Notes: generated by a model from the sequence alone, not told the origin. Positions 27,401 through 36,229 are shown, counted from the stretch's first letter. The stretch is 64,000 bases of DNA from Ricordea florida (GCA_949710005.1 OX453278.1:7634597-7698596), one strand, 5' to 3'. Program-made: numbers and translations.

Positions 27401-30400
27401 ACGCATCACAGTAATGTAAGTACTTCAATTTTTCCTGGGTTGCCCGACGAATTCTTCTCGGGCAACTAGCCCTTTATTTTTCCTAAAAAATGGTTGCCCG
27501 AACGAAGTTTTAGTTGTCTCGGGCAACCGGGCAACCGCTAATTTCGAGCACTGTTTAAATCTAAAATAAGCCTCCGTTGAGATAAGATAAGATAACTTTT
27601 TATTATATAGATACTGATGAAATACCAGGGTTTTTCCTTTTACTAAAAAATCATTATTATCTTCATCGCGCGCAGTGAAGATATTATTTTTATCTTTCAT
27701 GTGTGATGATATTGGTGTCGCCAACATGATTAGCCAATTACAAGAGAGCTTCCCGCTCAGGCACATCGCCAGTTCGTTTGAAATTTCATTCAAAAAATGT
27801 CTTCGAGGTGTGAAGATGGTACGGTTATGGGTGACTTTCTCGATGAGCAGCCAAAATTTAACGTCGATATTTTTCCGAGCTTGTAGAGCACCAGGAAGAT
27901 TTGTCCAAGTTGTTTTATGTGGAAATTTCATCAGTATCTATAAAATAAACAGAACATTACATGGCGGCTTGGAGATACTGCGCTCACTCGTGAAAGATTT
28001 TTCAACACTCGAAGAGAAATTTTGTATCTCCGCATGGCCATGTAATATCCTCTATATTATGCCACCCCGGGCATCTCCAATAACAAATCAAGTTACGAAA
28101 ATACATCTTAACAGTAAAAAATAAATATCTATATATCAATATTACATAACAGTCACTTCATATTTAAATAGGAAAAATCAAATAAATTAAAAAAAAAGAA
28201 CACTAAATATATATATATATATGTAGATGTTAAGAAATATGATGATGCATAGCAACCTCAGTATTAGATCTTTATAAAAATCGTATATGATCTTGTTTCA
28301 GATATTCGATTAAAAATTTATTGTGATAGATGCCAGAAAGCACGAGGAGAATCTGGATTTTGCTTTTTTAGAATGTCTAAACCTGCTTTAAAAGAGTTAA
28401 CACTAGAAGAAAACAAGTGAAGAAACAAGTGAACAGAAAACTATTGTATTTATTCACTTGGAGAAAATTCTTCCTATGTGAAAGCAAGAAAAGGTATTGT
28501 CACTTTTACCATGAATTCTGAAAGCTAAGAATGCAGTTAATAATATTATTTATTCCTCTGTGGGATAGCGGTTAAGATTGGGCAGCCTTTAACTTCTCTG
28601 AAATGCCAAAGCCTGCAGTTTTGGATTTAAATCACTGAAATAAATAGAGGCTTACCTTGAGGACTAGCCCCAGATCTCCATCAAACAGCTTTGTTGCAGG
28701 TTCCTCCAAGGACCACTCACCTAAGAAAATACACATAACACAGGTAACTTAATAAAAATCACACATTGTTCCCTCCTTCTCCGTAGAATTTAGGCAACTG
28801 TTTGGGCAACTTTTAACAATTTCCAACTCAGCTTGAAAAGAGGGTTTTTCTGCATGTGCCCTTTGAAAATAAAAGTAATAACAATAAAGCCATCCATAAT
28901 ACATCGCTCTAAAGACTAAGTTTGATTTCATTCATTTGCATCCCATGGGTGCCAGGAACCTGTCCCCTAACATTTTTTTTATTTCTATTTGGGAGAGAGG
29001 CTGTCCCCTGACAATTTTTATTTCTATTTGGGATGGGAGCTGTCCCTAACAATTTTTATTTCTATTTGGGGGGTGGGGTGGAGGAGAGAAGCAGGTTACA
29101 TACATGAGTCCTTTCAGTGTTTGCCAAAGGATGGTATAGTTCAATTGCAGATTCTTAATCCTCAAATAGGGTATCAGTACTCTTCCAGCATTGGGTTCTT
29201 GGTGTATATGTTGTGGTTCAATTTTATTCTTGGTTCAAATTTGATTTTCCTTTGTTTCAAACTCATTATCATCAAATTACCATAACCAAAACCAAGAAAA
29301 ACCAAATTTGAACCAAGGATAAAATTGAACTACAACAGATATATTACAAAGATTAAATTGTACCAGTATACCAATGTCCACTCATATCTTTTTTCCTACA
29401 GTGTCATAGCTTGCACATTTTAAAGCTTAGGTTTCCATATTGCTAATACAATGGCATGTACTATTCCTTTACACATACCATCATATTTTGATATTGCTAT
29501 GTCCACTCCATCCTTCTTGGCTTGTGATTTCACCCACCTAGGTTAAAAGTAAATGCAGAAGATGAGAAAAACTTAATAGCTAGCAGTCTTTTTTTGCAAT
29601 GGAATTTGTGACAACAAATTATCCTCTGATCTGTACCAGTTTCCTTTGTTCCTTTAAGTCACATATCATTCTTACATACAAAATGAGCACCCATTGACTA
29701 AAGATTCCAAATTTTGACAACTACAATTTACAAAAAAGTACACTTGATGGACACGGTAATATGTATATGTATGAATGAATTCGTCTTGGATGTAACAAAG
29801 TGAAAGGGAAACTTCTCACCAACTGATTGTCCATAAGTATGCTGTCTTGTGCTACGCAGGTACTTTTTCCTTACATTTATAGTCTTCAATACAAAATGAT
29901 CCTTTCCACTTGAAATTTGGCATGTGTTTGGTAATATTTTGGCAAGTTTACAAAGGAACCATACCAACAAACCTTATATTTTAGAAAATTGATTCAGTCC
30001 ATACTGAAAATATATTGGCCTTTCTTTCTTTCTTAAGTTTAAAAACATTGTCTCAAGGATTGGTCCAAAAAAAAGTTTGACCTTGGGTTTGAAGTTAAAG
30101 TTACAGAAAAAGTGCCAAAAAAAAAACAAGAAAAACAGAGCCCAGAGACAGAAATAGAGGCCAAAGTCAACAAGGCAAGCAGTAACAAAGTTTCAGGCCC
30201 TTTACCCAGTTGAGAGTCTCTACACGTGGCATCGAGCCAGGAATCAAGAACTCGTATCCTTATAAATGCAAAAAAAAAAAAATTCAGGTGTGTTCCATAA
30301 AAACAAACTCTTTGGATATACACCTGTTAACTAAAGCAACACTTAGATAAGAGTACCACCAGAGAGAGGAAAGGGTCTAAATATGTTTATTTCTCTCTCT

Positions 30401-31154
30401 CCGACTTATCTGCTGTTCTAAATATTTTCTTAAACTTAAACGTGTGAAGTAGAGTTAAAAAGAGAACCGAGTGCATTTCTCCTGGGTGTGTGCATGTTGC
30501 TACCAAACGCGGCGTCCATCACTTCTCTAGTCGATTGGGGCGCTTCCCTCGATTTGTGACAAACTTATTGGAAGAAATCCCTAAATAACATAACTTCCTT
30601 GGGAAAAGACGGAAAATTTACGCACAGATATCGATTCAGACACTACCTGACAAGAAAGCCGGCCACTAAATGGAAGCTGGTAAAACCCAATCAACCACTT
30701 ATAACTAATGGCTCTCCATGTAACTGACAGAAAATGATCGTGGTTTTGAATTTGGAAAACCCCTAGTGAACACACGGTCTGGTACAAGACTTATTTGTCT
30801 AATTTAACCTCTTACCTTCCCTCAAATTCTCCTTGATTCGCGAATGGCTCTGCAAAGAAAACAGCTTCCTCGTGCTCCAAAGCTACGACAGGAGGACTGT
30901 ACGCCTCTGTTTCTACAGGTTTCTTCTTATCTTTAGCCTACAGCATATCAAGATGCAAAGTATGTTAAAATTCCGATACCAACAAACGGTCTATTTGCGC
31001 AACTGCTTGCCTTTTCTTCCGGTTCATTTTCACCGTCTCCTTCCATCTCATCCTCGTCCACGTCAACGTCGGCTGCAGGGTCCTCAGAATGCGAAAGCGT
31101 CGTAAAGAAGACTGTTAACCCAAGAAAAACAAGAAACTGCAAGACGAACCGCAT
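6970..31154 (-). CDS. CANX: Calnexin, complete 19-exon gene
   Basis: Calnexin is an ER membrane lectin chaperone that binds monoglucosylated glycoproteins. Coding exons in order: 31011-31154, 30816-30937, 29479-29537, 28656-28720, 26745-26821, 25590-25671, 22651-22719, 21144-21500, 18861-18972, 15955-16067, 15331-15405, 14595-14698, 13603-13648, 13205-13327, 12419-12487, 11845-11910, 10792-10821, 7775-7851, 6970-7003. All phases agree and total 1,824 nt (607 aa plus stop; human protein about 592). Domain order: signal peptide, acidic stretch, lectin domain ([20 protein letters not shown]), P-domain arm with KPEDWDE-type and GKW/GIWKP-type repeats, a transmembrane segment, then a long acidic tail ending RRRARKE, an ER-retention-like basic end. 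Two introns use GC donors (after exons 1 and 17). The introns are rich in transposon relics. Confidence 0.95.
8469..8683. mobile_element. Palindromic MITE with internal TAAGCA hexamer arrays
   Basis: The element is 215 bp with ends GGGCTGGTTCACAC and its inverse, flanked by TTA on both sides. A 3-bp TTA duplication fits the PIF/Harbinger superfamily. Each arm contains blocks of a TAAGCA repeat, so the whole unit can fold into a long hairpin. It lies in calnexin intron 17. Confidence 0.75.
9344..9564. repeat. TTAACCC-family palindromic repeats, copies 2 and 3
   Basis: Two units of about 100 bp lie in the same direction, 9344-9445 and 9463-9564. Both contain the AGTGACTTTATAG block and the CGCCAGA core seen at 6438-6539. 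Confidence 0.75.
9705..9945. repeat. Dispersed repeat, copy 2 (related to 5323-5603)
   Basis: It shares AAATAATTGTTTTA, GGCAGCCATTTTGTTCATCA and GATAGCAAACCAATCAG with 5323-5603, in the same orientation. Non-coding. Confidence 0.7.
10080..10450 (+). pseudogene. Non-LTR reverse transcriptase relic in calnexin intron 17
   Basis: The plus strand gives broken frames matching palm motifs of an L2/CR1/Jockey-type reverse transcriptase: an [18 protein letters not shown] block, SGVPQ, an INDI block, and a catalytic ADDT (nucleotides GCAGATGATACC near 10290). Stops and frame changes interrupt it, so it is dead. Confidence 0.6.
10970..11649. mobile_element. Non-autonomous element with TGTGATTCCAG inverted ends
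   Basis: Inverted ends TGTGATTCCAGAAAATATCC (left) and its complement (right) bound 680 bp. C-rich stretches lie just inside each end. An 87-codon plus-strand frame at 11338-11601 has no recognisable domain. I could not define a target duplication. Confidence 0.6.
13205..13327 (-). CDS. CANX: Calnexin exon 14 (transmembrane segment)
   Basis: Forty-one codons. The exon has the juxtamembrane motif [10 protein letters not shown], a hydrophobic helix, then CCFPSGK, which starts the cytosolic tail. This matches the membrane exon of animal calnexins. Confidence 0.92.
15062..15290. repeat. Tandem repeat, 55-bp unit, four copies
   Basis: Copies begin with GGCTACTTTGATAC at 15066, 15121, 15176 and 15231 and are nearly identical. 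The array ends about 40 bp before the end of calnexin exon 11 (15331). Confidence 0.9.
16601..17133. mobile_element. Foldback element with 11-bp target duplication
   Basis: Ends ACCCTGGGTGCCAG and CTGGCACCCAGGGT are inverted, and long imperfect arms continue inward (GAGCCAGTGA against TCACTGGCTC). ACTTAACCCTT flanks it on both sides. A 9-11-bp duplication with long inverted arms fits a MuDR/MULE-type non-autonomous element. It lies in calnexin intron 9. Confidence 0.7.
17818..18541. mobile_element. Inverted-repeat element carrying a Crypton-like fragment
   Basis: The ends TTATTACACGTAACA and TGTTACGTGTAATAA are perfect inverted repeats. Inside lies a minus-strand frame (18009-18329) described separately. 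Just outside the left end, 17700-17800, is another small palindrome. Confidence 0.6.
18009..18329 (-). pseudogene. N-terminal fragment of a Crypton/DUF3504-like protein
   Basis: A 106-codon frame contains [20 protein letters not shown], which resembles the N-terminal region of Crypton-type tyrosine recombinases and their domesticated relatives. The catalytic domain is absent, so this is either a truncated gene or a spliced first exon held by a non-autonomous element. Confidence 0.45.
18861..18972 (-). CDS. CANX: Calnexin exon 9 (P-domain repeats)
   Basis: It encodes [16 protein letters not shown] and [18 protein letters not shown], continuing the first class of P-domain repeats. It ends in phase 1, matching the acceptor of exon 10 at 16067. 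Confidence 0.93.
19136..19445. repeat. Cluster of three TTAACCC-family repeats
   Basis: Units at about 19136-19235, 19231-19333 and 19346-19445. The middle one is in the opposite orientation to the outer two. All share the CTGGCGTTAGCCAGAGT-like palindromic core. Confidence 0.75.
19641..19895. repeat. G-rich minisatellite, 31-34-bp unit, eight copies
   Basis: The unit is TTGCATTGGTGGCAACACTG plus ATAA and a run of 7-10 G. Copies start at 19641, 19675, 19707, 19740, 19771, 19802, 19833 and 19865; the first three read ATTG and later ones CTG. Length differences come from the G runs. Regular G runs could support quadruplex structure in calnexin intron 8. Confidence 0.9.
20757..21127. mobile_element. 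Palindromic MITE next to the exon 8 donor
   Basis: Ends GGGCTGGGTTGTTCGAA and TTCGAACAACCGGCCC are inverted, with inner arms AACCCAGG and CCTGGGTT-like blocks. A second element (20878-21014) is nested inside. The right end lies 16 bp from the calnexin exon 8 splice donor. Confidence 0.65.
20878..21014. mobile_element. TATATGTTG-family MITE, copy 1
   Basis: Ends TATATGTTGTAGTTCAATTT and AAATTGAACTACAACATATA are inverted. Related copies lie at 29205-29344 and 59748-59887. Confidence 0.8.
21144..21500 (-). CDS. CANX: Calnexin exon 8 (end of lectin domain, start of P-domain)
   Basis: This is the longest exon (119 codons). It begins [13 protein letters not shown], carries KKTHLFTL and [10 protein letters not shown] of the lectin fold, then enters the P-domain with [16 protein letters not shown] and [12 protein letters not shown]. 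Its donor GTGAGG lies 16 bp from an inserted palindromic element ending at 21127. Confidence 0.93.
22075..22560 (+). pseudogene. 3' end of a CR1/Rex-like non-LTR retrotransposon
   Basis: The plus strand encodes the typical last residues of the reverse transcriptase region ([14 protein letters not shown], then NTFEKVL), followed by an untranslated tail. That tail ends in ATTGTAATTGTAATTG-like repeats and an AATAAA-type hexamer. The 5' part is missing, as usual for truncated copies. Confidence 0.6.
23255..24828. mobile_element. 1.57-kb Tc1/mariner-pogo-like non-autonomous element
   Basis: Inverted ends CCGTATTCGCACGTGTATAGG and CCTATACACGTGCGAATACGG are flanked by TA, the target of Tc1/mariner transposons. 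No transposase is visible. The interior holds a diverged duplication (TAGCGATCGCATGTCTCG at about 23600 and 24013) and a nested palindrome at 24273-24693. Confidence 0.7.
24273..24693. mobile_element. Nested palindromic element
   Basis: The arms ACAGTCGATTGCATCTACCC and their complement extend inward for about 120 bp, including the block GTTTTCCCGCCCAAATGTGA in both arms. It is nested in the pogo-like element. Confidence 0.65.
24945..25410 (+). pseudogene. RTE-like retrotransposon 3' fragment
   Basis: The frame encodes [27 protein letters not shown] and [10 protein letters not shown], the conserved end of RTE-type reverse transcriptases seen widely in animals. The 5' part is absent. Confidence 0.7.
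25762..26308. mobile_element. CAGTG-type non-autonomous transposon, 547 bp
   Basis: Ends CAGTGTTGCATCCAG and CTGGATGCAACACTG are perfect inverted repeats. AATATG flanks both sides as a 6-bp duplication. The ends resemble hAT termini, but hAT elements normally make 8-bp duplications. Confidence 0.75.
26951..27553. mobile_element. CAGTG-type non-autonomous transposon, 603 bp
   Basis: Ends CAGTGCTCGAAATTAG and CTAATTTCGAGCACTG are inverted. TTTAAA flanks both sides. Inside, GGTTGTCC and GGTTGCCCG motifs recur near each end. No transposase. Confidence 0.75.
27600..27948. mobile_element. MITE with ATAGATACTGATGAAAT ends
   Basis: TTATTATATAGATACTGATG at the left and its near-complement at the right bound 349 bp. 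A second small palindrome (TACATGGCGG..., 27957-28050) follows directly. Confidence 0.55.
28551..28660 (+). repeat. Degenerate tRNA-like SINE head
   Basis: GGGATAGCGGTTAAG resembles a polymerase III A box and GGATTTAAATC a decayed B box about 50 bp later. It overlaps the 3' edge of calnexin exon 4. Confidence 0.25.
28960..29085. repeat. Three imperfect copies of a 40-bp repeat
   Basis: CTGTCCCCTAACATTTTTT followed by ATTTCTATTTGGG recurs three times with small changes. Confidence 0.75.
29205..29344. mobile_element. TATATGTTG-family MITE, copy 2
   Basis: Ends TATATGTTGTGGTTCAATTT and AAATTGAACTACAACAGATA. The inner block GGTTCAAATTTGATTTTCC and its partner match the other two copies. Confidence 0.8.
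31011..31154 (-). CDS. CANX: Calnexin exon 1 (signal peptide)
   Basis: The exon starts [19 protein letters not shown], a clear signal peptide, followed by an acidic Asp/Glu stretch. It ends AAG before GCAAGC. No GT donor with a good consensus lies nearby, and the next exon (from 30937, after TAG) continues in frame, so a GC-AG intron is inferred. Confidence 0.85.
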
Positions 31155-31291
31155 GGTTCAAACTTGATACTATCGACGCGCGTTGAAAAGTATGGGTCCC
31201 GTGTAGAATTCTCCAGGTGCAGGAGAAGGACAGGGGATTTGTACAGGCCAAGCTACGGGAATAGCGGTAGAAGGAAAATTCAAATCAGACG

Positions 31292-31310
31292 CGTGGAGAA
31301 AAGTGAATGG
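31292..31310 (-). promoter_or_regulatory. ERSE-like element upstream of calnexin
   Basis: On the gene strand the sequence reads CCATT, nine bases, CCACG. The ER stress response element consensus is CCAAT-N9-CCACG, so the ATF6/XBP1 half is perfect and the NF-Y half has one mismatch. It lies about 140 bp upstream of the ATG, a typical place for a chaperone gene induced by unfolded proteins. Function is inferred. Confidence 0.5.
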
Positions 31311-32109
31311 TCAAAGCACTAACACATGGCTGCTCAGTCGTGAAAGACTGGAGAACAATGTCCTGTTCATCCAATCAGCGCGCTTGTACTATCTGGACCT
31401 GAGCAAGTTGTGAAATACAGTGCAATGTCCTAGTTTCTTCTTCGAGATTGTTTGTTATGGATGCGTTGGCAACCCTTTTTTCCCCACAACATTGGTTTGG
31501 GGGTATCACTTAATTTAAAAAGAGTTACATAGTCCACTGAGTCTGGATTAATTATCAACAGGGATGGGCGAGTGGTGTAGGAGAAGGGTGCAATCTATCA
31601 TAGTTCATTAATTTTGAAAGTGAGAAAATGTTGTAGAATTAGTTTTTCAGCAGTCACAGTCTTTCATTGGAGAGATTTTGGTATTAAAATAAAATGGCAG
31701 GTCTCATTGTAAGCAAGTCAACATATAAAGGATTGATCTTTATTCTTGGTCTGAATGTTTTTGGGGGTTAATTTTGTTCAGAATATTCCCTAGGGGGTTT
31801 GGCTTCAAGTGGAGAGATTTTTTGAGGGTTGAAGTTATGACACCATTTAGACCTCTCCAACATTTTATATCTGTACATGTGGCACCTCACAAGTAACACC
31901 TATAAGTTTAGCCTGTACCAGGTTCCCAGATTGTGGGCACAATCCCTGCACAATCTAAAAGCAGGAGAGCACATCACAGTCTCCCCCTTGAATTAACAAT
32001 AATCAGTAAATTAAAAAGCCTCTAGAATAAACAATTATTGTTCATCTATGGGTCAATTCAGAAAACTGTGTCCCAGGACTTTTCAGAAGGTAAAAATAGG
32101 AAAAAAATG

Positions 32110-32200
32110 GTTAATGTCATTTGGATTGGATTTGAATGTGATACCCCTGTTAGTAGAAACGGAGTCTTACTGCTAGACCACTGAAGAACACCATGGCGGG
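32110..32200 (-). repeat. tRNA-derived SINE remnant
   Basis: The minus strand reads GTGTTCTTCAGTGGTCTAGCA (A-box-like) and, about 30 bp on, ACATTCAAATCC (B-box-like), suggesting a decayed tRNA-derived SINE. Confidence 0.35.
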
Positions 32201-32400
32201 AAATTAGAATATCACCGTTCTATAGTGATTAGGGTTAAGTACTGATTTTAATTGGTTAGCATTTTGGTGAGGTTTGGTGAGTGACCCTTTCCATTTACTT
32301 TCCAAAATGTTTTCTTAGGTTTACAAAGTATAACAGGGTGTAGAATAAACGGATGAATTACGTTATGTTTAAAAATTGAGATTTTTCCAACCAACGACAT

Positions 32401-32470
32401 GGTGTTGTAGTGGTTAAGGAAAGAGATTAGCGAGTAAAGAGTTGTAAGTTCGAGTCCTCTGTCCGGACAC
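32401..32470 (+). repeat. tRNA-like SINE head
   Basis: TAGTGGTTAAG (32408-32418) and GTTCGAGTCC (32448-32457) match polymerase III A and B boxes with tRNA-like spacing. No proper acceptor stem is visible, so it is better read as a SINE than as a functional tRNA. Confidence 0.45.
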
Positions 32471-32710
32471 TAAGGGTGGTTCTTTTAAAAAAACAATTGT
32501 TGATTTCCCAGAATTTATTTCAAACCATGAGAGTTTCAAATTAACAATTATCATAAATTCAGGGGAATTTAATAATTAATGATAATCATAAATTTAGAGA
32601 GGAGGATGGGTCGGAGAGCAAGAGCTCAAATCGGTAGGAGTCTGGGAAAGGAAAACTTTTTTCTTTCCCAGACTCCCACCGATTTTCGCTCAACCTCGCT
32701 CATCGGCATA

Positions 32711-32845
32711 TAATTCATGGTAGGCCACAATAGTAGTCACCAAATATAGTGTTTACCGGGGTATACAAGGGTTTACAAAGGGATATCTTTGTAAACTCTT
32801 GTATACCCCTGTAAACTGACTATCATGGTGGCCTACCATGAATTA
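32711..32845. mobile_element. 135-bp palindromic MITE
   Basis: TAATTCATGGTAGGCCAC and GTGGCCTACCATGAATTA are inverted. Inner arms contain GTATACAAGGGTTTACAAAG and its partner. Confidence 0.75.
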
Positions 32846-33863
32846 CAAGTTCACTCATCCGCTGTTTCGATCATGCCCACAAACCAAGAGCCTGGCACAG
32901 TTCTAAATGGGCTTGATGGGTGGGTTGGGCATTGGATAAGTATTTCATTCTTACTCTTGCCCTTCAGGTGAAGCTGTCAACTTGTCTAGCTCTCTTGGAT
33001 TGAATATATTTAACCATTTTTTGTTTCCTAAAATAATAATTGCAATATATTATATTTGTGTCAACACAACTTCCTTCCCAAAGAATAGTTCCAGTAACAC
33101 ATTTGTAATCAGAAGGAAAATTGTTTGGCATTTCTTTGGAAAGCTTCCAAGCAGAATTTTGACTGTATGCTTGACATTTTTTGGTTAGACACTTTTATTG
33201 TCAACATATGAAATGTTTTTAAATCAAGGGGTTATAGAGGACTTCACTCTTTTACTATTGTTTCCTATGGCAAACTTCCATTTTCCAAATAGACTGATGT
33301 TTCAATGCTGGTTCCTCCAGTCTCACATTACTAGCTGATTTCCACAGATACATAAATCATACTTGCAAACTGTCAGTGAAAGTTTGTACATGGTAATACA
33401 ATGGTTAAAAAAAAATGTTCCTTCAAGGTCTGGTAATATGAGCAACATTTTCTTTTAACTTCTCTTTCAACCTGCCATTCTTTCAACATTGTTGCTTTGC
33501 AATTTGAAGGGCGTTGTTGCCCGTATTACCACCTACGTGAACAATCTGTCTTGCAAGTTGCTCATATAGGTGGTAATAAGGGTAAGTTTAAAGAAAATGT
33601 TGCTTGCATTTACTGGAATTTCATCCCAGCAATTGACTTTACCAAAAAAAGTTAAATTTGAAAGCCTGAGAAGAAACACTGTGAGTCATTAAGTCTGTTC
33701 TTCCATGTCTACTTGCAACTCTATCAATCTTAGTTTCATTGCACCATCAGCAATTTACGGTCATAAATGAAGGGGCATATATGAAGGGGAATCACATGAA
33801 AATGGTTCTATTCTTACCAAGGAGAATTTACATCTTGATGTGGGAGCTTTAAGGGTAGGTAAC

Positions 33864-35891
33864 CTAGTGGTGATGTTTCCTGTCATATTTCATTCCCTTG
33901 GGATTGTTATGATCAAGTGGATGGACAGTCCCATTGAGAGAAGGAGATGAAACAAATTCAATAAAGCATGTCTGGGGATATTCACAAGGAGCACCATCAA
34001 GTTCCAACAAAATAACCTTACTGGAATTTTGGCCAGGTGAAAGGACATTGCCAGGGACAAAAAGGGTCTGTTGTGGACCAACCACTGGCCAGTAACGACC
34101 AAGGTTAAAGCCATTAACAAATGCTTGTCCTTTGTTCCACCCATTGAGTCGGAGGAAAGTGTCAACTGGGTAGTGCGAAAACTTTGGGGGTTGTATTTCT
34201 CCACAAAAGAATGACGGAGCAAAACTATCCTTCATTTTTGTTAGTGTTTGCTTGTTATCATCCAAATGAAGGGCAGCTTCAAAGAGATCACTAGTAACCA
34301 GTTTGTCCAGGTCTATCGGATACATCTGCCAACTGAACAGCTGTTCCCCATTTAGTGTAACATTGCCTAGAATTCCTTTGGGGTCAAGCATGTGAGCTCC
34401 AAAGTTCACTCTTCCCATATTTTCAACAAGAATATCAAGTTGTAACTCATCCCCAATAATAAGCGAAGCACTTGACTCCTTTGCTTCACGGAAAAGGGTT
34501 GCTTGCCGGACTTTTCCCACAAAGACAATTCCTCTGTCTCGCACTGGGCTAGTAATGTTTAGAATGCTTACAGATTGGGCAAATTTATTTGGGATCTGAG
34601 TTTGATAAAGAGCAAACCCATAGTTTTGCCCTATCTGCTCCATGGTCAATGGAAACGATGCATTTATAGCACCTGCTGACAGTTTTGGAAGGGCATCAAG
34701 AAAGGTTGTCATTCTGCTCATCTGAACCCTCCCAAAGGCAAACTTAGTTGTGTTAGCAGGAATTGGAATTACTGGTTGTTTCTCGTGATCGGAGATGATC
34801 TCTTTCAAAATATGAAACTTTGTTGTTGTGTCCCCAGCTTCTGAAAGTGGAGCATCATAGTCATAACTAGTTGGGTTGGGTTGGTATTTTATGAGATTGA
34901 AACCTGCGCCATTCATGAATCCAAAATTTGTACCCCCCTCATACATGTAGAAGTTCACAGAGGAATTCATGGACAAGATTATATCAAGAGATTTTGCAAC
35001 CACATCTGCAGATTTTGTCCGATGCTGTTCACCCCAGTGATCTAACCAACCGGTGTAGAATTCAGAGTTTACTAGGGGACCCCTAGGGGTGAATTTGCGC
35101 AAGACCGCAAATGCATCCCTTGGATTGGCATCTGCTCCAAAGTCGATAGTTGCATAGAGAGTGGGAATGGTACCACACATGAACAAGAACTCTATAGCAC
35201 TGTCAACTGTAAAAAGAATGACATCATTACCTAAATACCGACGGAATAACTGCTCAAGGTGCCTTAAGTAGTTGAGATCACAAGCAATGTAACTTCCGTA
35301 CTCATTCTCAACTTGAACGGAAATTATCGGCCCCTTGTTTTCGTAAAGCAGTGGTCGGAGTTTAGGTAGCAACACACTCATCCATGAATCCACGGCCGAA
35401 ACATAGCGCTCGTCTTTCATAGATCGCAAAATGATGGATGTATTCTTCAACAACCAGGCTGGAAACCCGCCAAAATCCCATTCAGCACAGATGTATGGTC
35501 CTGCCCTCACGATGACAAGAAGGTCCAAGCTTTGAGCAAGTTCAATAAAACTCACAAGATCTGCATTCCCTTCAAAATTGTACTGTCCTTCCACTGGCTC
35601 ATGAAGATTCCAAGCCACGTAGGTCTGGATTGTGTTTAAGCCTCCTGCCTTCATCTTCATCAGCCTATCTAGCCAGTAAAAACGTGGGACTCTAAAGTAG
35701 TGAAAACTGCCAGAGATGTAACGGAATTCCTTGCCATCTTTCAAAAAGCAATCGTTATCGTAGTCGATTACGAATGATTTGGATTCTGAGAGCTGTGGAG
35801 TACAGAAAACCACCCACAAGAGCAGAATCAAGGGAGCAGTTGTGGAATACCCGACCACTTTGTGAAACAAGCTGCAGCCTACAGCCGCCAT
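33864..35891 (-). CDS. Beta-galactosidase, glycoside hydrolase family 35
   Basis: It hydrolyses terminal beta-galactose residues, probably in the lysosome or outside the cell. I chose the ATG at 35891 (675 aa) because it has a good Kozak context (ACAATGG) and is followed directly by a hydrophobic signal sequence (APLILLLWVVFC). The ORF itself opens further upstream, at 36035. GH35 motifs are intact: GPYICAEWDFGGFP at about 131-144, the acid/base glutamate in VQVENEYGSY (E197), and the nucleophile in NSEFYTGWLDHWGEQH (E277). The C-terminal jelly-roll part holds GWNKGQAFVNGFNLGRYWP. The length matches animal GLB1-type proteins. The gene has no introns although its neighbours have many, which suggests retroposition or a lineage of intronless copies. 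Confidence 0.92.
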   Translation of the reverse strand: MAAVGCSLFHKVVGYSTTAPLILLLWVVFCTPQLSESKSFVIDYDNDCFLKDGKEFRYISGSFHYFRVPRFYWLDRLMKMKAGGLNTIQTYVAWNLHEPVEGQYNFEGNADLVSFIELAQSLDLLVIVRAGPYICAEWDFGGFPAWLLKNTSIILRSMKDERYVSAVDSWMSVLLPKLRPLLYENKGPIISVQVENEYGSYIACDLNYLRHLEQLFRRYLGNDVILFTVDSAIEFLFMCGTIPTLYATIDFGADANPRDAFAVLRKFTPRGPLVNSEFYTGWLDHWGEQHRTKSADVVAKSLDIILSMNSSVNFYMYEGGTNFGFMNGAGFNLIKYQPNPTSYDYDAPLSEAGDTTTKFHILKEIISDHEKQPVIPIPANTTKFAFGRVQMSRMTTFLDALPKLSAGAINASFPLTMEQIGQNYGFALYQTQIPNKFAQSVSILNITSPVRDRGIVFVGKVRQATLFREAKESSASLIIGDELQLDILVENMGRVNFGAHMLDPKGILGNVTLNGEQLFSWQMYPIDLDKLVTSDLFEAALHLDDNKQTLTKMKDSFAPSFFCGEIQPPKFSHYPVDTFLRLNGWNKGQAFVNGFNLGRYWPVVGPQQTLFVPGNVLSPGQNSSKVILLELDGAPCEYPQTCFIEFVSSPSLNGTVHPLDHNNPKGMKYDRKHHH

Positions 35892-36063
35892 TGTTCTGTC
35901 GAGTCTCGTGATCACCATATGGGCGTGTATAGTCACTTGTCCCGACAGTGTCACGCAATGTGCCAGCCTTGTGTAGGGTGACACTAAAAGGAAGGACTGT
36001 GGAATCGCGGAATGCCGCGAACCACGGAAAATCACCCCTAAACCTAAAAGACGGGAACTACAG

Positions 36064-36210
36064 ATATATACCTCTTACCAACCGAGTTCGAGATCCGTAC
36101 TGACAGTTACGGACCGAGTTTTTTTTCCGCTTAACCCAAGCGGAAAAGACGAGGATCCGTAACTTACAGTACGGAACGAGAAAACGAGGTTTGTAAGATA
36201 TTTATTATAT
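36064..36210. mobile_element. Palindromic MITE, copy left of the Polinton
   Basis: TATATACCTCTTACCAACCG and a matching inverted end (GGTTTGTAAGATATTTATTA) surround a smaller hairpin based on CCGTACTG/CAGTACGG. A relative lies at 56331-56421. Confidence 0.65.
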
Positions 36211-36229
36211 CTTACCAACCTATCTCTTA

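Larger units (their letters stand above)
31155..33863. other. Intergenic region between calnexin and beta-galactosidase
   Basis: No coding exon is visible. The first 250 bp form the calnexin promoter side and carry the ERSE-like site. A small MITE (32711-32845) and two tRNA-like SINE remnants (32110-32200 minus, 32401-32470 plus) lie further on. The last 400 bp are probably the 3' UTR side of the galactosidase gene. Confidence 0.5.

Noticed and set aside
32401..32470. Functional tRNA gene
   Set aside because: A and B boxes are present, but no acceptor stem pairing could be found; a SINE head fits better.
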